From: Alisma plantago-aquatica
Lineage: Eukaryota > Streptophyta > Magnoliopsida > Alismatales > Alismataceae
Reading direction: 5' to 3'
DNA: 64,000 nucleotides
Assembly: GCA_963693085.1 (NCBI GenBank)
Contig: OY856410.1
Location: 1,328,727,304 to 1,328,791,303, forward strand
Positions 1-9,877 of this stretch are shown in pieces; the stretch's first letter is position 1; each line of letters opens with the position of its first letter. A model generated the notes under the pieces. That model ran no database searches and was not told the origin of the DNA. It worked only from the letters and a program-made list of their open reading frames with translations. Position numbers and translations under genes: made by a program.

Positions 1-10
1 ATACCTTACA

Positions 11-162
11 GACAAAGCATTAGGTGACTCATTCTTAAAGTATTGGCCAAAATGGCCTTGATTGAGTACAAACTTGTTATGCAAATAATCATGGCCCTTC
101 TTGTTTTTACTAATCTTCTAGCAAATAACTGTTGTCAATGTTATCTTTTTCATTATAATGTT
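11..162. repeat. Direct repeat, copy 1 (partner at 28121-28274)
   Basis: This ~150-bp segment matches 28121-28274 in the same orientation at roughly 75-80% by eye. Shared blocks include TTGAGTACAAACTTGTTATG and CTAGCAAATAAC. Similarity stops at the TA/GA microsatellite. The two copies bracket the nested LINE/CACTA-A/LTR complex. I cannot assign the sequence to a known gene; it may be TE-derived or a duplicated host fragment. Confidence 0.7.
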
Positions 163-207
163 ATATATATATATATACATATATATAGAGAGAGAGAGAA
201 AGAGAGT
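161..207. repeat. TA/GA microsatellite
   Basis: Alternating TATA runs pass directly into GAGAGAGAGAAAGAGAG. This is simple-sequence DNA with no coding potential. Confidence 0.9.
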
Positions 208-600
208 AAAAATTATCTTCAAACCCTCATAAAGGTTCATGTATTTATACATGAATAATTGCAGTCAAATGTTTATTTGAATCTAGATCTAAAAACCATA
301 TGAAGTCCCACTAAAGAAGTTGCACAAAAATCTATTTATTTCTATGAGATTTAAAATGGGATCGTCTTAGACTTTTATGGAAGATATCAAATACAATGTT
401 AGCCTTTTTTTATTTAATGAGGAGAGATGTATTCATCCAATCTCCTTAGTTAGGCCTGGATAACACCCAAACAAAAAGTAGGTCCACAACATGTATCGCC
501 CCTCGACATAGGTGGGAAGAACAACATACACTAAGCTAGATCAGTCTCATAAGCATTGTATATGTAAGGTACTCCTCTTCTATATAAACAAAAAAAACCC
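208..600. other. AT-rich spacer, probable LINE 3' end zone
   Basis: No coding sequence is seen. On the minus strand an A-rich stretch with an AATAAA-like run near 400-415 may mark the LINE 3' end, so the LINE 3' boundary is set loosely near 431. Confidence 0.3.
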
Positions 601-601
601 T

Positions 602-997
602 TTAAGGTGTTAGTAAGTTGTGTAGTGTATGCTCTACAAAATCAACTATTGTACTCTTTCCCCAAGTAGCCATCTCACGAGCTACTCTATTAGCTGCTTT
701 GTGAACATGAACTACTCTCACATCGAGGGTCCCCAAAACATTACGAAGCCTCCTCAAGAAGCATCTATAGCTCCAAGGGCTCGACGTGAAACCAATGAAC
801 ATCTCAACCACGATGGTTGAGTCACATTCCAAGGTGTCAAAGTTGATGCCTTCAAAATCTGCCAAACTAAGAAAAGATTCATAACCTTTTAAAGTGCACC
901 AGATGGTATCATCACCTGTCACTCTTTTTGTGGAAGCCAATTTGACTAGGCCCCAATGGTCACGGACACAGACCCCCATATAAACTGACACTTGCAC
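602..997 (-). pseudogene. LINE RNase H-like (RVT_3) domain remnant
   Basis: The 131-residue open frame shows the pattern of the C-terminal RNase H-like domain of plant LINE ORF2. It contains ECDS, with the acidic residue after the third strand, and near the end the typical HKAANRVAREMATWG stretch, where the family has H...N..AD.LA..G. The expected Asp of the last motif is replaced (VARE instead of the usual VAD), which fits loss of function. It is the 3'-most recognisable part of the LINE. Confidence 0.8.
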
Positions 998-1346
998 ATC
1001 CTTTTTCGTGAAACCAAGATTAGCTCTATTCCTCCCATGATGGGGGATACCACTTGATCTATTTTGTGATTTTCGTTCTTTTATTAGTATCTAAGAAGCC
1101 ATGTGACATGAACTTGGCCATTTGTGTGTTTGGCGTGTACCTTTTGAAGGAGACCTCTTTGGTAGCTCTACTAAGCATACCAGTGGATCCCTTCCAAATA
1201 CCTTGGATAGATAGGTCACTGCCTTCATATCTTCTCTTGTGTCGTTGTGTCCACAAGGTCCAGTAAATGATCTATAGGAGTGTGCCACAGACCCAACCTA
1301 CAAGTGAAGTGGATGACGCCTTGCCCCAACAGTGAAAGAGAAGTGC

Positions 1347-1703
1347 TCAAAGGCTGTTGAAATCTCCTAGAGCTTTGTCAAGATCCATCGCTTTGAACGT
1401 AAGAGTCAAGAGAGTTGTAGCACTCTCACTATCTTTAAAAAGATGATCCCTTCTTTCCTCATGGGGTATCAAGCAACATTCACATTGTGAAACCACATCC
1501 ACTTTGCACCAAATGATGCAATCATCTATAGGGAGTGTGTTTTCTAGGAGTCTGCAATAGAAAGATTTGTTACGGGTCGGTAAAGTGGCGCACCAAATCC
1601 AGCAGTTGAAACTATGAGAGGGGGAGAGGTTCCCAAGATGAAATAGGTGCTTAGCACTCTGAGTCAACAAAACACCAATTGAGGTTGCCTCCCAAATCAT
1701 CAA
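1347..1703 (-). pseudogene. LINE zf-RVT-like domain remnant
   Basis: The 118-residue frame has the spacing of the zinc-binding domain downstream of plant LINE reverse transcriptases. It contains W.ATLPTRNKSFYCRLLENTLP, then a cysteine pair (CECC) in place of CPLC, then ERRDHLF in place of ES..HLF. The intervening frames up to RNase H carry stops, so this is a remnant. In intact LINEs this domain is thought to help bind RNA or target. Confidence 0.75.
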
Positions 1704-2115
1704 GTCTAACCCATTGTGTGAGCCAAAAGAGATCTACAGAATGACTTCTATCGTGTCGTCATTCACCCAGGTCCAAAGAAGTGGCCAATTCCAACCAACG
1801 GGGTTCTTGACCTCTGACACCTTAGCACCTAGTGATGGGACGTGATCTTTCTTGACGTGCAGTGATTAATTTAGCTTGCACCATCAATATTTCTAGAAAA
1901 GAACTTGACCATATCCAATCAACCATCTAGAATGTTGAATGACCATAGGGAGTATCTCCCATACCTTCTTCCAGTATGGAGATGCATGGGATCCTTTTTT
2001 GAGCCCAAGTGGATAAACAATATAATTGTTGTTTTTGTTGATGGAATATTTTGAGATTCAAAACCAAGCCATATAGAACCAGCATTAAGAATATGTCAAG
2101 ATGCCTTCATGAGCA

Positions 2116-2430
2116 TCATGTGTTCCAAATTGTGAGAGTCTCCAGACCTAAGCCTCCATCTTCCACATATCTAGATATGTTATTCCAGTAAACCCAATGG
2201 TGCTTGTTCTTCCTGTCATTAAAACCCCAAATGAAGTTCACGATCTTCATTTCAATTTTCTTCATGATATTATTGGGTACCATTATTGATAGCATTGTGT
2301 ATACATGTATTAAATTGAGAAAATGATTTGTTAGAGTGACCTTCCCCACAAAAGAAAGGAGATTCCCATTCCAAGAGTTAATCATTTGGTCAATCCTACT
2401 GACAAGGTGCTCATAATGGGATTCTCTCAT
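2116..2430 (-). pseudogene. LINE reverse transcriptase, C-terminal (thumb-side) remnant
   Basis: The 104-residue frame includes DQMINSWNGNLLSFVGKVTL and NFIWGFNDRKNKHHWVYWNN. These match the conserved post-RT section of plant L1 elements (W....LS.AGR..L... and F.WG......H.V.W). It follows the RT core in the same orientation with only frame changes between them. Confidence 0.8.
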
Positions 2431-2637
2431 CCATCAAGTGTGTAGGGGGGCTCTTAGGTACATCATTCACCCTTGTTGCAAACCAAATCCAAGCACCTAA
2501 GCCACTTCATCCACGTTACTCATCATAGAGGCTTGTATTAGAAAGCTTGATTTGGCATTGTTGATCTTTTGACCCATAGTCGTAGCATACACATCCAAGA
2601 TCCCCTGAATAATCTAAAGGGATCTTGGCTCAACTAA

Positions 2638-2991
2638 GGTGAAGATGATCACATCATCAACACATAATAGGTTAGAAGGAGCATAATCATCACCTCACAT
2701 GCAGAATCTAGCGAAACTTCAGTGGATGGCATGGTGCATGAGAGATATACTCAGCAACTCCTCAAAGATGATTAATAGATATGGAGAAAGTAGACTCCCT
2801 TGCTTCAGGCCCAGGTTGAGAGGAAATAAATCATCTTGTAGACCATGAAAAGAAACTGTCATCCAAGATTCTCTGAAAGGAATGAGAAAAATCTCACATG
2901 ATCTATCATAGAACCCTAAGCCAATGAGGATCTTCTCCAACACGCTCCATAAGACCATATTGTGTACTTTCATCATGTCCACTTTAAGCAT
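2638..2991 (-). pseudogene. LINE reverse transcriptase core remnant
   Basis: Residues typical of RT blocks are visible. KVDMMKVHNMVLWSVLEKIL stands where KxDxxKAFDxVxW is expected, so the first catalytic Asp region is altered. LKQGSLLSPYLLIIF is the QG..LSP..F block. CVDDVIIF at 2641-2670 is the YADD box with Y to C and A to V; both catalytic Asp codons remain. An internal frame change separates the last block from the first two. The upstream part of the RT lies at 19530-20371. Confidence 0.85.
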
Positions 2992-3067
2992 CAGATTCCC
3001 TTTCTCCCCTCCATTATTAACCTCATGTAGAAGTTATATCTCCAGCATGATGTTTGTAGATATATCC

Positions 3068-4020
3068 CACTAGTACAAAAATGACTTATAACATCACATT
3101 TGTTGTCGTCAGTTAAAACTAAAACATCGATGCTAATATAATATGATGTCGGCTTAAAACAACAACCAACACCCATATGTGAAGGTCGGCCACTTTACAA
3201 AAGACACGGGTAGAGAAAGAAACGGTAGAATCCATGGTAAAGGAGACATTGATGTGTTTCATCTTTTTGATGGTTTTGTTCATAGCCTTGGTTGGGTGGT
3301 CAAGTCCAAACCCGAGATCACGATGCATGTCCAAAGCCTAATTCTTAGGCAGTGGGATTTTTCTGTCTAGCCCATGTGTACAGTTTACGAGGCCATACCC
3401 TATATACTTTTTGAATTTTGGTAATATTTTACCAGCTCAAAAAAAAAGACATGGGTATTTCTTTTTCTTTAACGTCATTTGGTAAAAATAAAAACTGACG
3501 TCCAAAATCACCCACGAAATACAATTTTCCAGGGAAAAAAATTTGCCTCCAAAATTTTCAATTTGACATCGGTTGGAGAAACACTGATGACTCATGTTCC
3601 ATGCCAAGCCCCGTGAAATTTTTATCCCCCCATATGTCATTAGTTGTTTAAAAAATAACGGACGCCTAAATATCCTCCGCGAGGAAAAATTCATTCCTTA
3701 TTTGGCATCAATTTTTGCACAAGAACCGACGATGATGTGTGTTTGCACGTTGTCCCTGCAAAAAAAAATTCCCCCCCAATTTGCCTAATCGGCGTCGGTG
3801 TTAGGGGAGAAACCGACAACTATGATTGTAACTCAAGATTTTTTTTTCTGGTATATGTGGATAGACGTCGATTATTATACATTGAAACTGATGACGAACA
3901 CCCCATCCCGATGCAAATTTTTTTGTTTGAAGTTGTAGATAGGTGTCAGTTATGAGTTTTGACCAACGTCTATTGATTTTAAGAATCAGTTTTACATTAT
4001 AACCAACATCGATAATTAAC
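3068..4020 (+). repeat. CACTA-A 5' terminal and subterminal repeats
   Basis: Starting from the CACTA terminus, short degenerate motifs related to GGCGTCGGTT and AACCGACG occur in both orientations (for example near 3150, 3565, 3790, 3810, 3870 and 3985). In CACTA elements such subterminal repeats are the binding sites of the TNPA-type protein. They are more mutated here than in CACTA-B. Confidence 0.75.
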
Positions 4021-4114
4021 TGAATAGTACCTGCGTGAGCCAGACTCTTCCCCTTCTCTATTTCATTCCCAATTCTCTTTTGCTTCTCAAGCTAGGTCTC
4101 CTGATTCAGTGTTG

Positions 4115-4525
4115 CCACTCATTGTTGCTGCTGTTGTTGCTGCTGTAGAGAGGAGCTTATCGTCGTCGCTATGGAGAGGAGCTCTCCATTGCCGCTATGG
4201 AGAGGAACCACCACTAAGATGCTTGCCACCGGTGAGGAGCTCGCCGCCGCCGCTTTAGTTCAGTCGATGAGGAGCTTGTTGCCATGCACTGCTCCAATCG
4301 CCTGTCACCACTCCAGTTCAGTCATTGTCATCGTCACTCGCTTACTCGGTCATCTCCGCCAATGACCACACCAACAGTCTGCCATCCTGCCACCACTTGC
4401 CACATGCTTCACCGTAGATTTAGTCATCTCCATCGCCACCGTTCGCCACATGCTTCACCTCTAGCTGTGACCACCTCCACCTCTGACCACTGCCACAACA
4501 TCCTACTCCACCAGTCATGTGAGTT
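4115..4525 (+). promoter_or_regulatory. GC-rich leader block of CACTA-A
   Basis: Starting about 1.05 kb from the 5' terminus, this is a GC-rich stretch with GCTGCTGTTG and GCCGCC triplet runs in an otherwise AT-rich element. The short open frames here are low-complexity and not convincing proteins. Its position matches GC-rich blocks in CACTA-B, -C and -D. In maize En/Spm the GC-rich untranslated first exon sits in this place; the same role here is inference. Confidence 0.5.
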
Positions 4526-4997
4526 TTCTGTAAGATTATAATTGATTATTTAGGGTTGATTAATATTGATTAATAAGGGTTAAACGAAGAATGAATGAAC
4601 TTAGTTCAATATATAATTGTTCTCTAAAATTGTGTATTTGATTAATAACAATTAACTAGGGTTAATGATGAATGAATGAATTTAATTAATTTATATTGCT
4701 TTCTTTCTCTCTTGTTAGAGATTGATTTAACATATTTCAATATATAATTGTTCTTCAAAATTGTGTAGTTGATTATTAATGATTAACTTGCATTAATGAT
4801 GAATGAATGAACTTACCCAAATGGAAGAATGAATTGAATTAAATGATGTTACAAAACCCATAGGATATGAACGATGATACTATGATTTTAGGTATATGAA
4901 TGACAACATATATACATGTATTTTGTTGGCCTAGAAACTCGTCTGAGATTTACTCATTAGGAGTAAATCTTGGATAGTCCCCAGTTTGAGATTGTTC

Positions 4998-5213
4998 TTG
5001 AACATTTAATGTCACCTAGGATGTAAGTGTATAATGTGCATTCAGTTTTCCTGATGTTTCGTCAGCACTTCCCCATTTGTTCAATAAGTACATATGTCGG
5101 TGGGCATTTGCCCATGTACATCAGTGTACTTGGAGAACTACGGGGAAATGCTGCCAAAATTTCTTAAAAATTGAATACACACTATACACTTACTAGTGAG
5201 TTTAGGTGATCAA
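4998..5213 (+). repeat. Long inverted repeat (hairpin) 5' of TNPD, CACTA-A copy
   Basis: The left arm starts TTGAACATTTAATGTCACC and the right arm ends GTTTAGGTGATCAA. In between, GTGTATAATGTG pairs imperfectly with ACACTATACAC, and CACTTCCCC with GGGGAAATG. The centre is longer than in the B and C copies (216 against 188 bp). It ends ~120 bp before the transposase ATG. Confidence 0.8.
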
Positions 5214-5249
5214 CAATGGGATAGGTGGTACACATTTATTATAGATAAG

Positions 5250-5312
5250 ACCCTAAACCCTAATCGTTTAACCCAAAACCCTAATCTTTTAACCCTAAAC
5301 CCTAATATATAC
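5250..5312 (+). promoter_or_regulatory. Cluster of telo-box-like AAACCCTAA motifs
   Basis: Several AAACCCTAA/AACCCTAAACCCTAAT motifs stand directly before the transposase start and before a splice-acceptor-like TTGATCGTAG. Related motifs lie at 34738-34758 in CACTA-C. Telo-box motifs are known in plant 5' leaders; function here is unproven. Confidence 0.45.
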
Positions 5313-5334
5313 TTGTTTTCTATTTGATCGTAGA

Positions 5335-8300
5335 ATGGATAGATCATGGATGTCCATTCCAACTCGATACACCCCAGAGCTTATTTTTGGTCTTGATCAA
5401 TTTATTAGATTTGCCAAGGAACAAAGGAAACAACCTAGAGATAGGTTCTACTATCCATGTATGCATTGCGGTAAGAACTTGAAAGTCAGCACTGGTGATG
5501 AAATCAAAAGTCATGTCATGTGCAACGGGATTGTAAAAGTCTATATAGAATGGCAGTGGCATGGATATATTTCAAACCTAAAATCAGTGAATGTCAATAG
5601 AAGTATTTGTGTGGAAGAAGAAATTGCCTCCGATGAGGTAGATGTGAACCAACCAGTTCTAGTAGACATCGTTGAAGTGATGTTGGATAGTTGTGGGGTA
5701 GAGCATACTGATCCACCTCCCATGTTTAGAAACATTATGCATGATGCTGAGAGACTATTATACACAGGTTGTACTAAGTTTACGATGCTTAGTGTTGTGT
5801 TGAGATTGTATAAGTTGAAAGCTAACAGTAGATGGAGCGCTAAAAGCTTCATGTCATTGTTGTCTTTGTTGAAAGAAATTCTTCCTGAAGGAAATGAGCT
5901 GTCAATCTCAACATACGAGTTAAAGAAATTGTTGTGCCCAATGGGATAGAGGCCAAGGAGATACACACATGCCCAAATGATTGTGTATTATTTCAAAATG
6001 ACTATGTGGATTTGAAAGATTGTCCAAAATGTTGTGCATCAAGGTACAAAATGAAGACTTCGGGGGAGTCCAAAATTGGTTCTCCTACCAAGGTGATGTG
6101 GTATCTACCTATAATATCATGGTTTCAATGCTTGTTTTCCAATCTGATAGATGCGAGGAATTTTAGGTGGCATGCAGATGTTAAGAAAAATAATGATGGG
6201 ATCCTACCACATACGTCTGATTCCCCACATTGGAAGAAGATTGATTTATTGTACCCTAAATTTGGTGAAGAAGTCAAGAATCTAAAACTTGGGCTTTGTA
6301 CAGATGGGATGAATCTGTACGGGACATTGAGAAGCCAACATAGCACTTGGCCTATTATGCTTGTTGTATACAATCTTCCTCCTTGGTTGTGTATGAAAAA
6401 TAAGTATGTTATGTTGTCGTTGTTGATATCAGGCCCTAAACAACCTGGAAATGATATCAACATTTATCTTGAACCTCTAATTGATGACTTAAAGAAACTA
6501 TGGGGTGAAGGTGTGATGGCCTATGATGCTTCATGAAGAGAGACATTTAGTTTTCACACTATGTTGTTGTGCACTATTAATGTCTTTCCAGCATATGGGA
6601 ATTTGTCTAGATATAGTGTCAAAGGATTTAAAGCGTGTCCTATATGTGAAGAGAACATTGATTCAATATGAATAAAACATGGCGGAAAGTCTGTATACTT
6701 TGGTCATTGAAGGTTTCTTCTAAAATTCCATCTGTACCGTAGGTTGCGCAAAGCATTCAATGGACAGAATGAGGAACGGAGTGCACCTAAACCTATACCA
6801 GGGGAGGTTGTTTATGAAAGAGTAAAAGACTTTGTCAATGAATTTGGTAAGAGATCACAATGTATCATGGTCACAGGAAGTGACAAATCTTTATTCAAGA
6901 AGAAGTCAATATTTTGGGATCTTCATTATTGGAGTTCTTGGGCAGTCAGACATTGTATTGATGACATGCACGTTGAGAAAAATGTTTGTGATAGCGTCAT
7001 TGGTACTTTTTTGACTATACCAGGTAAGACTAAAGATGGGGTAAAATTTAGGATGGACCTACGTGAAATGGGAAGAAGGACAAAATTAATAGAAGTACTT
7101 AGTAGCAATCAGAGAACATACTTACCTCCTTCTTGTTACGTGTTATCTAAAAAGGAGAAGAAAGCTTTTTGTGATTTCTTGGTAAATGTTAAGGTGCCAC
7201 AGGGTTACTTATCCAACATCTATAGATTAGTATCAATGAAAGATCTGAAGTTGATAGGTCATAAATTTCATGATTGTCACACTCTAATGCAACAAATATT
7301 TCCTGTGGCAATTTGATCTATACTTCCAAAGCATGTAAGGTTTGCAATCATCAGACATTGTTTCTTCTTCAACAGTCTGTGCAGCAAAGTTATTGACCCT
7401 AAGACTCTCGATAAGTTGCAAAGACAAGTGGTTGTTACCCCATGTCAGCTTGAGATGTGTTTTCCTCCTTCGTTCATTGATATCATGGTACATCTTGTTG
7501 TCCACTTGACTAGGGAAGTGAAAATGTCGGGACCAGTTTTCTTGCATTGGATGTATCCTTTTGAATGTTACATGAGCATTTATAAAGGTGATGTTCAAAA
7601 CTATTATCGGCCTGAAGGGAATATTATTGAGGGTTATGTGGTGAGAGAGGTTATGGATTTTTGCAATGACTATCTGAGTTGTAATGACGCTCCTATTAAT
7701 GACAAGAATATGGAGGAGTATTCTGGCAAAGGGATTTTAGGATCATGGATGAAAGTAATCAGCCGTGTGATTTTGGAACAAGCTCACTTGTATATTTTAC
7801 ACAACATCGACGAAATGAGTGTTTATATCGAGGAACATACCAATTTCATCGAGAGACAATATCCTCGAGCCAATTCAATGTGGCGTGCTAGAGAGCATAA
7901 CAAGACATTTATTAAGTGGTATGAAGATAAAGTCTTACATCAACTATCTCAAACACCAAATAATCTTGTTGAAAATATCAAATGCCTCACCTTTAAACCA
8001 AAATTGAATGTTATGTCTTATGAAGGGTTTGACATAAATGGGTTCTCATATTACACAAAGCATCAACATGATAAGAGCGTCATCCAAAACAGTGGGGTCA
8101 CACTTCAACCGTCTTCATTGTTTTTTGCAAGTGTAATGGATAAGAGTCCACATGAAGCTAAAATGCCATATTACAGTGTCATTGAAGACATATGGGTGTT
8201 TGACTACATAGATTTCAGAATTCTGCTCTTTAAATGTAATTGGGTTGATAACACTAAAGGAGTTATAGTGGATGAATTGGGTTTCACATTAGTGAACTTT

Positions 8301-8585
8301 GAAAAAATTGGCAAGAAGGTTGAACCATTCATATTGGCATCACATGAAAAATAAGTATTTTATATTGATGATCCTACAAATGATAAATGGTATGTTGTTC
8401 TTCATGGTAAAAGAAGGTTCATTGAAGATCCTATAGATGAAGAGAAGTACTATGATAAGTAGGATGACTCAAGTTCATTCTCAGTTCGGTTGCCAAAACC
8501 ACCAAATATTGAAGTTGACAATGACTTGTATGTGCATGGAGATTACGCCGAAGGAATGTTAATTGATAAAAGATCATATTATTAA
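5335..8585 (+). pseudogene. TNPD-type CACTA transposase pseudogene (CACTA-A)
   Basis: TNPD is the catalytic transposase of CACTA elements. The start fits the family: MDRSWMSIP... begins the transposase-associated N-terminal domain, with C-x2-C (CMHC) and a conserved H/C pair. Next come the transposase_21 region (HTCPNDCVLFQNDY, then LGLCTDGMNLYG), a DUF4218-like part (HVEKNVCDSVIGTFL, then LEMCFPPSFIDIMVHLVVHL) and a DUF4216-like end (FKCNWVD). Disruptions: a frameshift near 5943, and in-frame stops at ~6534 (TGA where CACTA-C has CGA), ~6669, ~7314, ~8352 and ~8461. The stops at ~6669 and ~7314 are also in CACTA-C. The reading is otherwise collinear with CACTA-C to the end at 8585. Confidence 0.9.
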
Positions 8586-9254
8586 AGGCGTGTTTTTATT
8601 TTTTATATGTTTCATTTTTTTGAATGTGAACTTTATAATGTTTCATTATCTTCTAGTTATGTTAAATGTTAAATGTTTGATTTTTTAATGACACTTTTAG
8701 ATCGCTGAGCATGAGTATGATGACCATGATGATGATTACCATGAGGGTGAAGATATCAATGTGGTGCCTCACAATGTAAGTTTTAAAATATATCCTATAT
8801 TTCTATCTATATGTCCATTTATAAGTTATATCTTATAAGTGTGTTTTTTTTGTCAAATTTTAGGTTGATGATGTACCCCCTGAAGAACTTGGGGCACTCG
8901 ATGAGTAGTGAAAAAAATTGAAAAAGTGATGGGCACCACTACGATGAACAAGTTACTCCAACAAAGGGGCAACGGACCCAAACTAGTTGTAGATTTTGAT
9001 CATGCAGGAAATCCAGTTGGAGTGAACCGCAACTCATTTATGTCATATATTGGGGTTCTTACTCGTATCCATTGTAGTCCTAATGTAGAGTCTTGGCATA
9101 AAGTTCCTAAGGGGAAGAAAGACTTAGTATGGAAGAAACTATACGTGAGTTATTATTATTTACAATTCTATTTTGTAGATTACTAATTTTTAGGATACTA
9201 GTTAAATATATGAAATTTTGTAGAGTATATTTGAACTGGATGAAATCTTGCATT

Positions 9255-9640
9255 CACTACTATAGAAGTGCCTTTTAGTGTCAGGTGTTTAACCCCCTTT
9301 GGCGTCGGTTTCTGAACGACGCCTATGTGGGCGCCGCTAAAAGGTTGGACACTTCATCGTCGGTTAAAAAACCGACGCCTATTTAACATCAAGGCGTCGG
9401 TTTATTATAAAACACCGACTCTAAAAGGGTTCGTGCCACAGAAAACGGCGTCATCTAGGACGCTTTCTGCGTCGGTTATATACTAAAGGACCGACGCAGA
9501 AAAGTGTCCTAGATGACTCCCATTTCCTGTAGCGCGAACACTTTTGGCGTCGGTGTTCAACAAAAAACCGACGCTGTAAGTCTGTGCTGACGGTTATCTG
9601 TAAATAACCGACGCCTATATCTATTTTTTTTTATAAATCT
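9255..9640 (-). repeat. CACTA-B 3' subterminal repeats
   Basis: Well-preserved motifs GGCGTCGGTT and ACCGACGCC (also ACCGACGC) alternate in both orientations, for example at ~9302, 9370, 9405, 9470, 9490, 9545, 9566 and 9608. They often form pairs separated by a short A/T spacer. This is the expected binding platform for the element's own DNA-binding protein. Confidence 0.88.
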
Positions 9641-9676
9641 GTTTGCAGGCCTGCTGTGGCTGGTCAGCAGGATGAG

Positions 9677-9708
9677 AACCTGCAGTTCAGTTTTCTGAAC
9701 TGCAGGTT
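9677..9708 (-). terminator. Perfect 14-bp stem-loop in the 3' UTR of the CACTA-B gene
   Basis: AACCTGCAGTTCAG, loop TTTT, then CTGAACTGCAGGTT, ~170 bp past the stop codon of the minus-strand gene. Homologous but imperfect stems occur past the gene ends in CACTA-A (~19020-19060) and CACTA-C (~41948-41985). It may be an mRNA 3' structure; calling it a terminator is only a place-holder. Confidence 0.5.
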
Positions 9709-9877
9709 TACGACATCCATTGATATCAGCCTACAAACAGGCCACAAACCTGCAAAATTAACATAAAAAGATTCACACAAGTAGATACATTCAGACATCA
9801 ATTCAATTGTCACGTTCACACATATAGAATCATTCAAATACATGTTTTAACATTCAGAAACATTCATTTACAAAGTA

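Larger units (their letters stand above)
431..3067 (-). mobile_element. LINE (L1-type) fragment: 3' half of ORF2, minus strand
   Basis: Read on the minus strand, degraded frames give, in order, a reverse-transcriptase core (2640-2991), the RT C-terminal part (2116-2430), a zf-RVT-like zinc-binding domain (1347-1703) and an RNase H-like tail (602-997). This is the order of plant L1 ORF2. The upstream end is cut at 3067 by CACTA-A. The reading continues at 19530 on the other side, through a motif NAFIKGRDIS just across the junction. The TSD TCC lies at 3065-3067 and 19530-19532. Many stops and frame changes show it is long dead. Confidence 0.88.

Noticed and set aside
5541..5966. 141-codon minus-strand frame opposite the TNPD N-terminus
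   Set aside because: A shadow of the transposase coding sequence; the same shadow appears at 34992-35408 in CACTA-C.
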